This document shows positions 1-5,166 of a DNA stretch of 6,228 nucleotides, in pieces. The notes beneath the pieces are model-generated. The model searched no databases. It had not been told where the DNA came from and saw nothing but the letters and a program-made list of their open reading frames with translations. The DNA is from an uncultured Eubacteriales bacterium (lineage in GTDB: Bacteria; Bacillota; Clostridia; Oscillospirales; Acutalibacteraceae). The DNA lies in assembly GCA_900320415.1 (NCBI GenBank), contig ONSE01000225.1:1-6228 (forward strand), read 5' to 3'. Every line of letters starts with the position of its first letter. Within the stretch, counting starts at the first letter, position 1. Position numbers and translations under genes: made by a program.

Positions 1-2
1 CC

Positions 3-32
3 TGCAACACTTTGCCAAAAATATGCTACTAT
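3..32 (+). promoter_or_regulatory. Weak candidate promoter of the ECF sigma operon
   Basis: TGCAAC at 3-8 resembles the -35 element of ECF-type promoters, which often contain an AAC core. It is followed at 26-29 by CTAC and at 27-32 by TACTAT, at distances compatible with either an ECF-type or a sigma-A-type -10. ECF operons are commonly self-activated, so an ECF-type element here would make sense. Neither match is strong and the window begins only two bases upstream, so this is a guess. Confidence 0.2.
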
Positions 33-62
33 ATAGATGAACGATATCGTTGGAGGTCGGAA

Positions 63-563
63 ATGGACGGTAATCAATTGGTAAAAAAAGCCCGTGCGGG
101 CGACAGGGAGGCGTTTGCCAGCCTCTACATACAATACAAGGACAGCCTGTACCGTTACGCGTATTATAAGCTGCGATCCGCCGAGGACGCGAAGGACGCG
201 GTTTCGTCGTGTATCACACAGGCGTATATGGGGATTGGAGGTATCAGGGACGAAAAGGCTTTTTCGTCGTGGCTGTTCCGTATTCTCTACCGCGAGTGCT
301 GCGCGATGATCCGAAAAAAGACGCAGCTGGAGTTCGTGGAGATCGATGAGAACCGTCACTTGATTCCCGATAATACCTATATCCGTTCCGAGCTGAGCGA
401 GGCGCTGGACGCGCTGCCTACTGAGGACAGGGATATTGTCCTGCTCAGCGTGGTGGCAGGGTGGAACAGCAAGGAGATTTCCGCGCTGTTTGGCATGAAG
501 CCTGCCACAGTGCGCTCACGTCTGTCCCGCGCGCTCGGAAAAATGAGACAATTTTTGGAGTGA
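63..563 (+). CDS. ECF-type RNA polymerase sigma factor (sigma-70 family)
   Basis: This is a 166-residue extracytoplasmic-function sigma factor, which would direct RNA polymerase to a small set of stress or envelope promoters. Region sigma-2 spans about residues 17-84 (FASLYIQYKDSLYRYAYYKL, later SSWLFRILYRECC). Region sigma-4 spans about 112-163, with a helix-turn-helix near 135-157 (NSKEISALFGMKPATVRSRLSRAL) after the family motif ALPTEDRDIVLL. No sigma-1 or sigma-3 is present, and the length is normal for ECF factors. ATG 63 is chosen because GGAGG lies at 52-56 with a 6-base gap. A TTG at 12 is in frame but would add 17 residues with no family resemblance and no ribosome site. Its stop is 5 bases before the membrane beta-propeller gene, so the two are almost certainly co-transcribed and functionally linked. 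Confidence 0.93.
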   Translation: MDGNQLVKKARAGDREAFASLYIQYKDSLYRYAYYKLRSAEDAKDAVSSCITQAYMGIGGIRDEKAFSSWLFRILYRECCAMIRKKTQLEFVEIDENRHLIPDNTYIRSELSEALDALPTEDRDIVLLSVVAGWNSKEISALFGMKPATVRSRLSRALGKMRQFLE

Positions 564-568
564 CAGCT

Positions 569-2605
569 ATGAAAAATGATTTTGATTTTATCAGAGACAA
601 GTTTTCCTCCGACGGCGTGACCGCTCCCGGGGATATCAACGAGAGTCTGGTGCTTGAGAAGGTAAAGGATACAGAGCCGCTCAAGGTGAAGAAGAGCAAA
701 AAGAAAATCATCGGTATCGCCTCCGCGGCCGTGGCGGGAGTCGCGGTGATCACCGCCGCCTCGATTGTTGTGACGGGGATCCTCTCTCATCTTCCGGTAT
801 CCGTCGGAACGCCCGTATCGGTTTCCGGCACCGCCAGGCTGACGCGCATGAACAGCAGGGATGAGGTGCGGAAGGCGCTGCGTCACGCCATCTCCAATCA
901 GGAAAAACGGAACAGAGCCTTCGGTTTGGAGAGCGAATCCTACCTGGCGGAGGACAGCGCGGAGCGCAGTCTGAACGGTGATATCGGAGTAAAGAAGTAT
1001 GCCGCTGACAGCAACGCGTCGGCAAACACGTCCGGCGGTGCCGCAGGGGGTTCCTCCGCTCACAATTCCACCTACGTCCAGCACGTCGGGGTCGACGAGG
1101 CGGACACCGTCAAGACAGACGGAGAATACATCTATTCTCTTGCGAACAGCGGTGAGATTCAGATTTTCCCTGCCGTCAAGGGTGTTTCCGCACCGATCGC
1201 GTCGATCCAAAGCGGCGGAACGTACGATTCCTGGCTGCAGGAGTTCTACATCCGCGGCGGAAATCTGATTATGATCCGTCAGCGCTATACATACGGCGAT
1301 GACGAGGAGTATTATCTCCCCGAGGAGCAAACACTCACGGAGATCTATGATATTTCCGACAAAAACAATATACAGCTGAAGTCGCGCTTCGGACAAAGCG
1401 GTTCCTACTGCTCATCGCGTATGATCGATGGAATGCTCTATCTGGTTTCCACACAGCATTCCTATAAGGATACCGATCTTCCGACCGTCTGCAACGGCGA
1501 TCCCGCGGAAAAGGGCAGCTTTGACGAGATCCCTGCCGACTGTGTTTATTCCGTTGAGAACCCCTCCGACAGCAGCTTTCTCAACATCAGCAGCATTGAC
1601 ACTGACAAGGGTGCCGATGTCTGTCTGACAAAATCGGTTCTCGGTTCCGCCGATACGATCTACTGCAACCGTGAGTACCTGTACGTCACCGCCGCCGAGT
1701 ACGAGCCGCAGGCGTTTGAGGGGAACCGCGCGTTTTCGTGGGCGTACTTTCCCACCGCCTCCAAAACGCAGATCATCAAGGTGGATCTGAACCGTGATCT
1801 GGACATCGTCGCCGCCGCCAAGGTGAACGGCGTGGTTGACAACCAGTATTCCTTTGACGAGTACAACGGCAACCTCCGCGTCGCCACCACCTCCCGTGAC
1901 GAGGATAACAGGGATATCAACAATCTCTATGTGCTTGACGGTGAACTGAACCAAATCGGCGAGGTGACAGGCTTCGCGCCGAACGAGAGCATCAAGGCAG
2001 TGCGTTATATGGGCGATACCGCTTATGTCATCACCTATGAGCAGACGGACCCGCTCTTTGTCATCGACGTTTCCGACCCGACCGCTCCTGTTATCAAGGG
2101 CGAGGTGAAGATCAGCGGCTTTTCCTCCCTGCTCGTGCCCGTGGATGAGAACACGGTTCTCGGTATCGGCTATCATACCGAGGACGAGGGCTTGTCGATG
2201 GAGATCCAGGAGGGCTTGAAGATCGTCACCTTTGACGTTTCAGACAAAGCAAGCCCGAAGGTTCTGGACACCAAGATATTCAAAAACTACGATTCCGAGG
2301 TGCAGTACAACCCCAGAGCGCTGCTCGTGAATCCCGAAAGAAACGACTATACCATTCCGTATTCCTACACGGACTGGAGCAGCTCATGGTGGGAGGACGT
2401 TTACAGCAATACCCAAAGCTGTCAGGAACCGGAGCACCGCTCGGGCTACATCAACTTCCGCGTGGACGGCGGCAAGCTGGAGATCGTGGAGGAGTACGCT
2501 TCTGACGTGTTCGCGCAGACAGAGGTCAACCGCTGCGTTTACACGGACAACGTGATTTATATGCTGGGCGGCTCGTCACTTATTGACTCACGCGAATATA
2601 AATAG
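569..2605 (+). CDS. Membrane-anchored extracellular beta-propeller protein, putative sensor/anti-sigma partner
   Basis: This 678-residue protein has three visible parts. Residues 1-46 form a charged, probably cytoplasmic tail ending in a Lys-rich stop (KVKKSKKK). About 47-72 is a single hydrophobic membrane segment. The rest is probably outside the cell: a Ser/Ala/Gly-rich linker (about 144-168), then a beta-propeller region opened by HVGVDEADTVKTDGEYIY at 172-189. That motif is the hallmark of the PF09826 family of secreted C-terminal propellers. Blade-like repeats with a V-D-V-S-D-x-x-x-P core appear near 499-508 and 555-564. The end (EVNRCVYTDNVIYMLG) matches the family's usual terminus, so the protein looks complete. 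ATG 569 has GGAG at 557-560; an in-frame start at 461 would lie inside the sigma gene and is rejected. The topology and the tight coupling to an ECF sigma gene suggest it senses an extracellular or envelope signal and controls the sigma factor, possibly through the cytoplasmic tail. No known anti-sigma domain can be recognised with certainty. Confidence 0.88.
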   Translation: MKNDFDFIRDKFSSDGVTAPGDINESLVLEKVKDTEPLKVKKSKKKIIGIASAAVAGVAVITAASIVVTGILSHLPVSVGTPVSVSGTARLTRMNSRDEVRKALRHAISNQEKRNRAFGLESESYLAEDSAERSLNGDIGVKKYAADSNASANTSGGAAGGSSAHNSTYVQHVGVDEADTVKTDGEYIYSLANSGEIQIFPAVKGVSAPIASIQSGGTYDSWLQEFYIRGGNLIMIRQRYTYGDDEEYYLPEEQTLTEIYDISDKNNIQLKSRFGQSGSYCSSRMIDGMLYLVSTQHSYKDTDLPTVCNGDPAEKGSFDEIPADCVYSVENPSDSSFLNISSIDTDKGADVCLTKSVLGSADTIYCNREYLYVTAAEYEPQAFEGNRAFSWAYFPTASKTQIIKVDLNRDLDIVAAAKVNGVVDNQYSFDEYNGNLRVATTSRDEDNRDINNLYVLDGELNQIGEVTGFAPNESIKAVRYMGDTAYVITYEQTDPLFVIDVSDPTAPVIKGEVKISGFSSLLVPVDENTVLGIGYHTEDEGLSMEIQEGLKIVTFDVSDKASPKVLDTKIFKNYDSEVQYNPRALLVNPERNDYTIPYSYTDWSSSWWEDVYSNTQSCQEPEHRSGYINFRVDGGKLEIVEEYASDVFAQTEVNRCVYTDNVIYMLGGSSLIDSREYK

Positions 2606-2613
2606 TATAATAA

Positions 2614-2645
2614 AAGCGCCAATCGCGATGATTGGCGCTTGATTT
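2614..2645. terminator. Bidirectional intrinsic terminator
   Basis: A perfect 11-bp stem pairs AAGCGCCAATC (2614-2624) with GATTGGCGCTT (2630-2640) around a 5-base loop. It is followed on the plus strand by GATTTTAT, and on the minus strand the stem runs into TTATTATAC. It sits between the convergent stops at 2605 and 2653, so it can end the sigma/propeller operon and the small minus-strand gene alike. The U-tracts are moderate rather than ideal. Confidence 0.8.
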
Positions 2646-2652
2646 TATGAAA

Positions 2653-2859
2653 TTACAGCTTGAAATCCTCGGGAGAGAAGGTGCCTCTGAGGGTGATGCT
2701 GCGCGGGACACGCAGCAGCGGATTGTAGTCAAACATCCGGCACTTTTCGTCCTCGATCTGCTTGTTTTTTTTGCATCGCACGGCTCCGTTCTCAAAGAAG
2801 GAGTTCTCGCAATAGGAGCAGTCGGGCACGATGTTCCTGCCGAACAGCCTGTTTTTCAT
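2653..2859 (-). CDS. Small four-cysteine protein, possible zinc-binding microprotein
   Basis: This is a 68-residue hydrophilic protein with no signal peptide or membrane segment. Four cysteines are spaced C14-x2-C17-x11-C29-x10-C40, a pattern that suits one zinc-ribbon-like site. A basic patch (KKNK, 30-33) lies between the cysteine pairs, and MFDYNPLLRVPR at 42-53 follows them. Small clostridial proteins with a Cys4 core followed by a Y-x-P-L-x-R-x-P-like tail exist as conserved hypotheticals, to my recollection; their function is unknown to me. ATG 2859 is preceded by AGAGGTG (2866-2872) at good spacing. A longer reading from TTG 2910 would start inside the predicted -35 box and is rejected. 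The gene is divergent from the pgeF-like gene and convergent with the propeller gene, with its own promoter and a shared terminator, so it is probably a single-gene unit. Zinc binding is inferred only from the cysteines. Confidence 0.8.
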   Translation of the reverse strand: MKNRLFGRNIVPDCSYCENSFFENGAVRCKKNKQIEDEKCRMFDYNPLLRVPRSITLRGTFSPEDFKL

Positions 2860-2881
2860 GATTATCACCTCTGCACATATA

Positions 2882-2910
2882 AGTGTATCATAAGTACCGC
2901 TCACTTTCAA
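2882..2910 (-). promoter_or_regulatory. Sigma-A-like promoter of the Cys4 gene
   Basis: Read on the minus strand, TTGAAA (plus positions 2905-2910) is separated by 17 bases from TACACT (2882-2887). That is 5/6 and 4/6 against the vegetative consensus. Transcription would begin near 2875 and give a leader of about 16 bases containing the AGAGGTG ribosome site before ATG 2859. Confidence 0.5.
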
Positions 2911-2920
2911 GTAGAATTTT

Positions 2921-2925
2921 GGAGG
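2921..2925 (+). promoter_or_regulatory. Ribosome binding site fixing a TTG start
   Basis: GGAGG lies 7 bases before TTG 2933. The first in-frame ATG, at 2954, is 28 bases away, too far for this site, and no other purine-rich site lies before it. The site therefore supports initiation at TTG 2933 for the pgeF-like gene. Confidence 0.75.
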
Positions 2926-2932
2926 AATCCCA

Positions 2933-3769
2933 TTGAAATTTCAGTCACAGACCATGAAGCTCAACAATGCCGACGGCGTACCTTATCTTACCTATCATTC
3001 CTTATCGGAATTAAAAATGATCCGACACGCGTTTTCCACCCGTCTCGGCGGCGTATCGGAGGGGGAGTTCACCTCGATGAATCTCGCCTTCAACCGCGGA
3101 GACGACCCTGCCAACGTCACGGAAAACTACAAAAGGATCTGCCGCAGCGCGGGCTTTGATTATGAGAGCCTGACCGCCTCGGCGCAGGATCACCACACCT
3201 TTGTCCGCGCGGTAACGGTGGAAAACCGCGGCACGGGCATTTACAAGCCGCGCGATCTGGAAAGCGTTGACGCGCTGATCACCAACGAAACGGGCGTGAC
3301 CCTGGTGACCTATTACGCAGACTGCACGCCGCTGTTCTTTGTCGATCCCGTGGGCAGGGCGATCGGTCTCGCGCACGCGGGCTGGCGCGGCACCGTAGGC
3401 AGGATCGGCGAGAAGGTGGTCAGAAGGATGGGCGAGTGCTACGGTACAAAGCCCGAAAACATCGTTGCCGCTGTCGGCCCCGCCATCTCCGTCTGCTGCT
3501 ATGAGGTGGATGAGCCCTGTGCCGCGCATTTCCTCGCGCTGACGGATCTGGAAACAGATCGCTTTGTGTTTCCCAAGGAGGGCGGCAAGTTTATGCTCGA
3601 CCTGCTCGAAGCCAACCGTCAGATCCTGACGGCGGCGGGAGTGAGGGCGGAGAACATCACGGTTTCCGACCTCTGCACCAACTGCAGCAGCGAGCTGCTC
3701 TGGAGCCACCGCGCCACCAAGGGAAAGCGCGGCACCATGTCGGCGTTTATGTGTCTGACGGGGGAATGA
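2933..3769 (+). CDS. pgeF: PgeF/YfiH-type laccase-domain protein (peptidoglycan editing factor / purine nucleoside phosphorylase family)
   Basis: This 278-residue cytoplasmic enzyme belongs to the Cu-oxidase_4 (YfiH/YlmD/LACC1) family and is full length for it. The metal-site signature is intact: H87 in the Q-x-H motif (QDHHTFV), C131 in YYADCTPL, and H148 in HAGWRGTVG. GPAISVCCYEV at 182-192 and DLCTNCSSELLWSHR at 246-260 are further family blocks. E. coli YfiH is reported to keep wrong residues out of peptidoglycan stems, while other members, including human LACC1, act on purine nucleosides; the sequence cannot say which applies here. The old label polyphenol oxidase is doubtful. The start is TTG 2933, fixed by GGAGG at 2921-2925. 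The 3' end overlaps the convergent pseudouridine synthase gene by 23 bases and no terminator hairpin is evident. Confidence 0.92.
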   Translation: MKFQSQTMKLNNADGVPYLTYHSLSELKMIRHAFSTRLGGVSEGEFTSMNLAFNRGDDPANVTENYKRICRSAGFDYESLTASAQDHHTFVRAVTVENRGTGIYKPRDLESVDALITNETGVTLVTYYADCTPLFFVDPVGRAIGLAHAGWRGTVGRIGEKVVRRMGECYGTKPENIVAAVGPAISVCCYEVDEPCAAHFLALTDLETDRFVFPKEGGKFMLDLLEANRQILTAAGVRAENITVSDLCTNCSSELLWSHRATKGKRGTMSAFMCLTGE

Positions 3770-4709
3770 AGTCCTCAAACGGCACTTTTTTCACGCGGAA
3801 TTCCCTGCCGTCAAGATAGTTGAGGATCCCGGCGTCCCCGGTAAAGCGGAATTTTAATTTATAGCTGTAGAGCGCCTGACTGCGGAAGCCGTCGGGCGCT
3901 TTTTTCTCCCCTCCGTACTTCGTGTCGCCGACCAGGGGATGACCGATGGACGCCATGTGGGCGCGTATCTGGTGGGTCCTGCCGGTGAGCAGCTCGATTT
4001 CCGCGAGACTGTATCTGCCGTCGGAGCGGAGCACCTGATACCGGGTACGGATCTCCTTTGCGCCTTCCACCTGCGTTTTGTGTACCGTCACCTTGTTTTT
4101 GCTCTCGTTTTTTGTGATGTAGCCCGTCAGAATGCCGCTGTCCCGTTTCGGCTTGCCGCAGAGCAGGCAGAGGTAGTATTTTTCCAGCTCCCTCGATTTC
4201 ATCTTCTGATTGAGGATGCGCAGGCTCTCGGCGTTTTTGGCGGCGATCACAATGCCGCCCGTGTTGCGGTCGATGCGGTTGACGAGGGCGGGGGAGAATG
4301 CCTTCTCCGCCTCGGGGTCGTATTCTCCTTTTTCATAGAGATAATGCTGCACCCTGCCGATGAGGGAGTCGAAGTGATAGCTCTTGTCGGGGTGGGCGAC
4401 AACGCCGGGCTTTTTGTCCAGCAGGATCAGGTTTTCGTCCTCGTAGACGATATCGAGCTTCACGGGCGCTTTGAGAAACTCGTAGCTCTTTTTTTCGCTT
4501 TCCTCAAAAAATTCATCCTTGATATAGAAGGTCAGCACGTCGCCCTCGCGCAGCATATCGTCGATCGCGCATTTTTTGCCGTTGCGCTTGACGCATTTCT
4601 TGCGGATATACATATACATCATCGCCTTGGGCATGGTGCGGAAGCGTTTCTGAAGGAATTTGTCCAGACGCTGTCCCGCGTCGTTTTTACCGATTTGAAG
4701 TGTCCTCAT
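3747..4709 (-). CDS. RluA-family (RluC/RluD-like) large-subunit rRNA pseudouridine synthase
   Basis: This is a 320-residue enzyme expected to convert specific uridines of 23S rRNA to pseudouridine. An S4-type RNA-binding domain occupies about residues 12-63 (QRLDKFLQKRF through REGDVLTFYI). The catalytic domain begins near 85 with VYEDENLILLDKKPGVVAHP. VNRIDRNTGGIVIAAKN (143-159) carries the catalytic aspartate D147; the usual form is H/N-R-L-D-R-x-T-S-G, so Ile replaces Leu and Gly replaces Ser here. LLTGRTHQIRAHMASIGHPL (240-259) is the second family signature. Both are intact and the length is typical. RluC and RluD cannot be separated by eye; the style of the domain leans to the clostridial RluC type. 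ATG 4709 has GGTGA five bases upstream; upstream in-frame ATGs lie at 4715 and 4730 and lack comparable spacing or extend beyond the family start. Its 3' end overlaps the pgeF-like gene tail to tail. Confidence 0.93.
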   Translation of the reverse strand: MRTLQIGKNDAGQRLDKFLQKRFRTMPKAMMYMYIRKKCVKRNGKKCAIDDMLREGDVLTFYIKDEFFEESEKKSYEFLKAPVKLDIVYEDENLILLDKKPGVVAHPDKSYHFDSLIGRVQHYLYEKGEYDPEAEKAFSPALVNRIDRNTGGIVIAAKNAESLRILNQKMKSRELEKYYLCLLCGKPKRDSGILTGYITKNESKNKVTVHKTQVEGAKEIRTRYQVLRSDGRYSLAEIELLTGRTHQIRAHMASIGHPLVGDTKYGGEKKAPDGFRSQALYSYKLKFRFTGDAGILNYLDGREFRVKKVPFEDFIPPSDT

Positions 4710-4735
4710 GTTCATCACCGCTATTATCATACTGT
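4706..4735 (+). promoter_or_regulatory. Candidate sigma-E (sporulation) promoter for the spoVM operon
   Basis: TCATGTT (4706-4712) and CATACTGT (4728-4735), 15 bases apart, resemble the sigma-E consensus, roughly ATATT and CATACAnT about 14-15 bases apart. spoVM belongs to the sigma-E regulon in Bacillus subtilis, which supports the reading. A start near 4742 would give a leader of about 57 bases. The match is imperfect, and the -10 overlaps the opposite-strand sigma-A-like -10. Confidence 0.38.
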
Positions 4736-4754
4736 AAAAGCGCGCAAATTTCAA
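4726..4754 (-). promoter_or_regulatory. Sigma-A-like promoter of the pseudouridine synthase gene
   Basis: Read on the minus strand, TTGAAA (plus positions 4749-4754) is followed after exactly 17 bases by TATGAT (4726-4731), each 5/6 to consensus. Transcription would start near 4719, giving a leader of about 10 bases that still contains the GGTGA ribosome site before ATG 4709. Confidence 0.65.
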
Positions 4755-4786
4755 GCACACAAAGGGCGCTTTCGCGTAAAATAGTA

Positions 4787-4791
4787 GAGGG
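4787..4791 (+). promoter_or_regulatory. Ribosome binding site fixing a GTG start
   Basis: GAGGG, within AGAGGGTGAT, ends 7 bases before GTG 4799. It selects this start over the in-frame GTG at 4700, which lies inside the divergent pseudouridine synthase gene and has no comparable site. Confidence 0.6.
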
Positions 4792-4798
4792 TGATAGA

Positions 4799-4942
4799 GT
4801 GAGATGCAAGAAAAACAAGATCCGTGCCTCGGTATTTTTCGGGCTGGGTCTGCTGGTAGCGTCACTGTTGCCGACAAGATGGGTGCTGGTCGTGGCGGCC
4901 GCCGCGCTGGTGTTCGTCAGTATCACGTGTTTTCGGAGGTAA
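4799..4942 (+). CDS. Small two-helix membrane protein in operon with spoVM
   Basis: This is a 47-residue protein of unknown function. A basic head (MRCKKNKIR) is followed by two hydrophobic stretches, about residues 10-24 (rich in Gly and Leu) and 28-45, separated by P25-T-R-W. It ends in CFRR. This predicts a short helical hairpin in the membrane with both basic ends inside. The start is GTG with a GAGGG site 7 bases upstream. Only two bases separate its stop from the ATG of spoVM, and the spoVM ribosome site GGAGG (4935-4939) lies inside its last codons, so translation of the two is probably coupled. By association it may act in the mother cell or at the forespore membrane during sporulation; this is inferred from position only. 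I do not recognise a named family. Confidence 0.72.
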   Translation: MRCKKNKIRASVFFGLGLLVASLLPTRWVLVVAAAALVFVSITCFRR

Positions 4943-4944
4943 TT

Positions 4945-5037
4945 ATGAAAGTTGTACTTATTGACAATCCGAGGTTCATTTCGTGTCTGTTGAGGATGAT
5001 GTTTGGGATAAAAAAGGAAAAACAGAACGCGGAATAG
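4945..5037 (+). CDS. spoVM: Stage V sporulation protein SpoVM
   Basis: This is a 30-residue peptide that aligns without gaps to Bacillus subtilis SpoVM as I recall it (26 residues). M1, K2, I6, P9, F11, R17, M19 and G21 are identical, with conservative changes at 10, 12, 15, 16 and 24. SpoVM is an amphipathic helix that inserts into the convex outer forespore membrane, senses its curvature, and anchors the coat ATPase SpoIVA; P9 is important for that behaviour. Differences here are D7, N8, S13 and C14 in place of Lys, Leu, Gly and Gly, and four extra residues at the end (QNAE after the family-length core). ATG 4945 has GGAGG at 4935-4939, five bases upstream. It follows the 47-residue membrane protein by two bases and is closed by the hairpin at 5076-5117. 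An in-frame ATG at 4804 lacks family support. Confidence 0.85.
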   Translation: MKVVLIDNPRFISCLLRMMFGIKKEKQNAE

Positions 5038-5075
5038 AAAAGCTATCGGTAAAATCAACAAATAAATACCAGCCC

Positions 5076-5117
5076 AGATGTGCAATGCGACAAAAACATT
5101 GCACATCTCATTTTTTT
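5076..5117 (+). terminator. Strong intrinsic terminator after spoVM
   Basis: A perfect 12-bp stem, AGATGTGCAATG (5076-5087) with CATTGCACATCT (5097-5108), encloses a 9-base loop. It is followed by CA and seven T residues (5111-5117). It ends the two-gene sporulation unit 38 bases after the spoVM stop. Nothing else is seen in 5038-5075. Confidence 0.92.
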
Positions 5118-5118
5118 G

Positions 5119-5147
5119 TTGAGTTTTCCGTAAAAATTGAGTATAAT
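5119..5147 (+). promoter_or_regulatory. Sigma-A promoter of the secreted-protein gene
   Basis: TTGAGT (5119-5124) and a perfect TATAAT (5142-5147) are separated by exactly 17 bases in an AT-rich gap directly after a terminator. The predicted start, near 5154, gives a leader of about 47 bases with AGGAGG at 5186-5191. This indicates an independent and probably strong transcription unit. Confidence 0.8.
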
Positions 5148-5166
5148 TATATTGGTAATTTATATT

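Noticed and set aside
377..1396. 339-codon open frame on the minus strand over the sigma and propeller genes
   Set aside because: It covers the 3' end of the sigma gene and the 5' part of the propeller gene, both clearly coding on the plus strand; its translation shows no family motifs.
1412..2176. 254-codon minus-strand open frame inside the propeller gene
   Set aside because: It is antisense to conserved propeller blades and reads as Val/Gly/His-rich sequence without domain signals.
2632..3159. 175-codon plus-strand open frame spanning the Cys4 gene and the start of the pgeF-like gene
   Set aside because: It starts inside the terminator hairpin, runs antisense to the Cys4 gene and then out of frame through pgeF; no ribosome site or family resemblance.
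3011..3778. 255-codon minus-strand open frame opposite the pgeF-like gene
   Set aside because: The plus-strand product carries all family signatures; the antisense frame is a shadow.
3939..4784. 281-codon plus-strand open frame opposite the pseudouridine synthase
   Set aside because: It is antisense to the catalytic motifs of the minus-strand enzyme and has no motif of its own.
4700..4942. Longer 80-codon reading of the membrane microprotein from GTG 4700
   Set aside because: It would begin inside the divergent pseudouridine synthase gene and upstream of the predicted transcription start; the GTG at 4799 has the ribosome site.
4804..5037. Longer 77-codon reading of spoVM from ATG 4804
   Set aside because: The extra 47 residues overlap the membrane microprotein out of frame; the SpoVM match begins exactly at M4945, which has its own GGAGG.
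5038..5075. Possible small RNA or extra gene between spoVM and its terminator
   Set aside because: Only 38 AT-rich bases with no start signal or stable hairpin.
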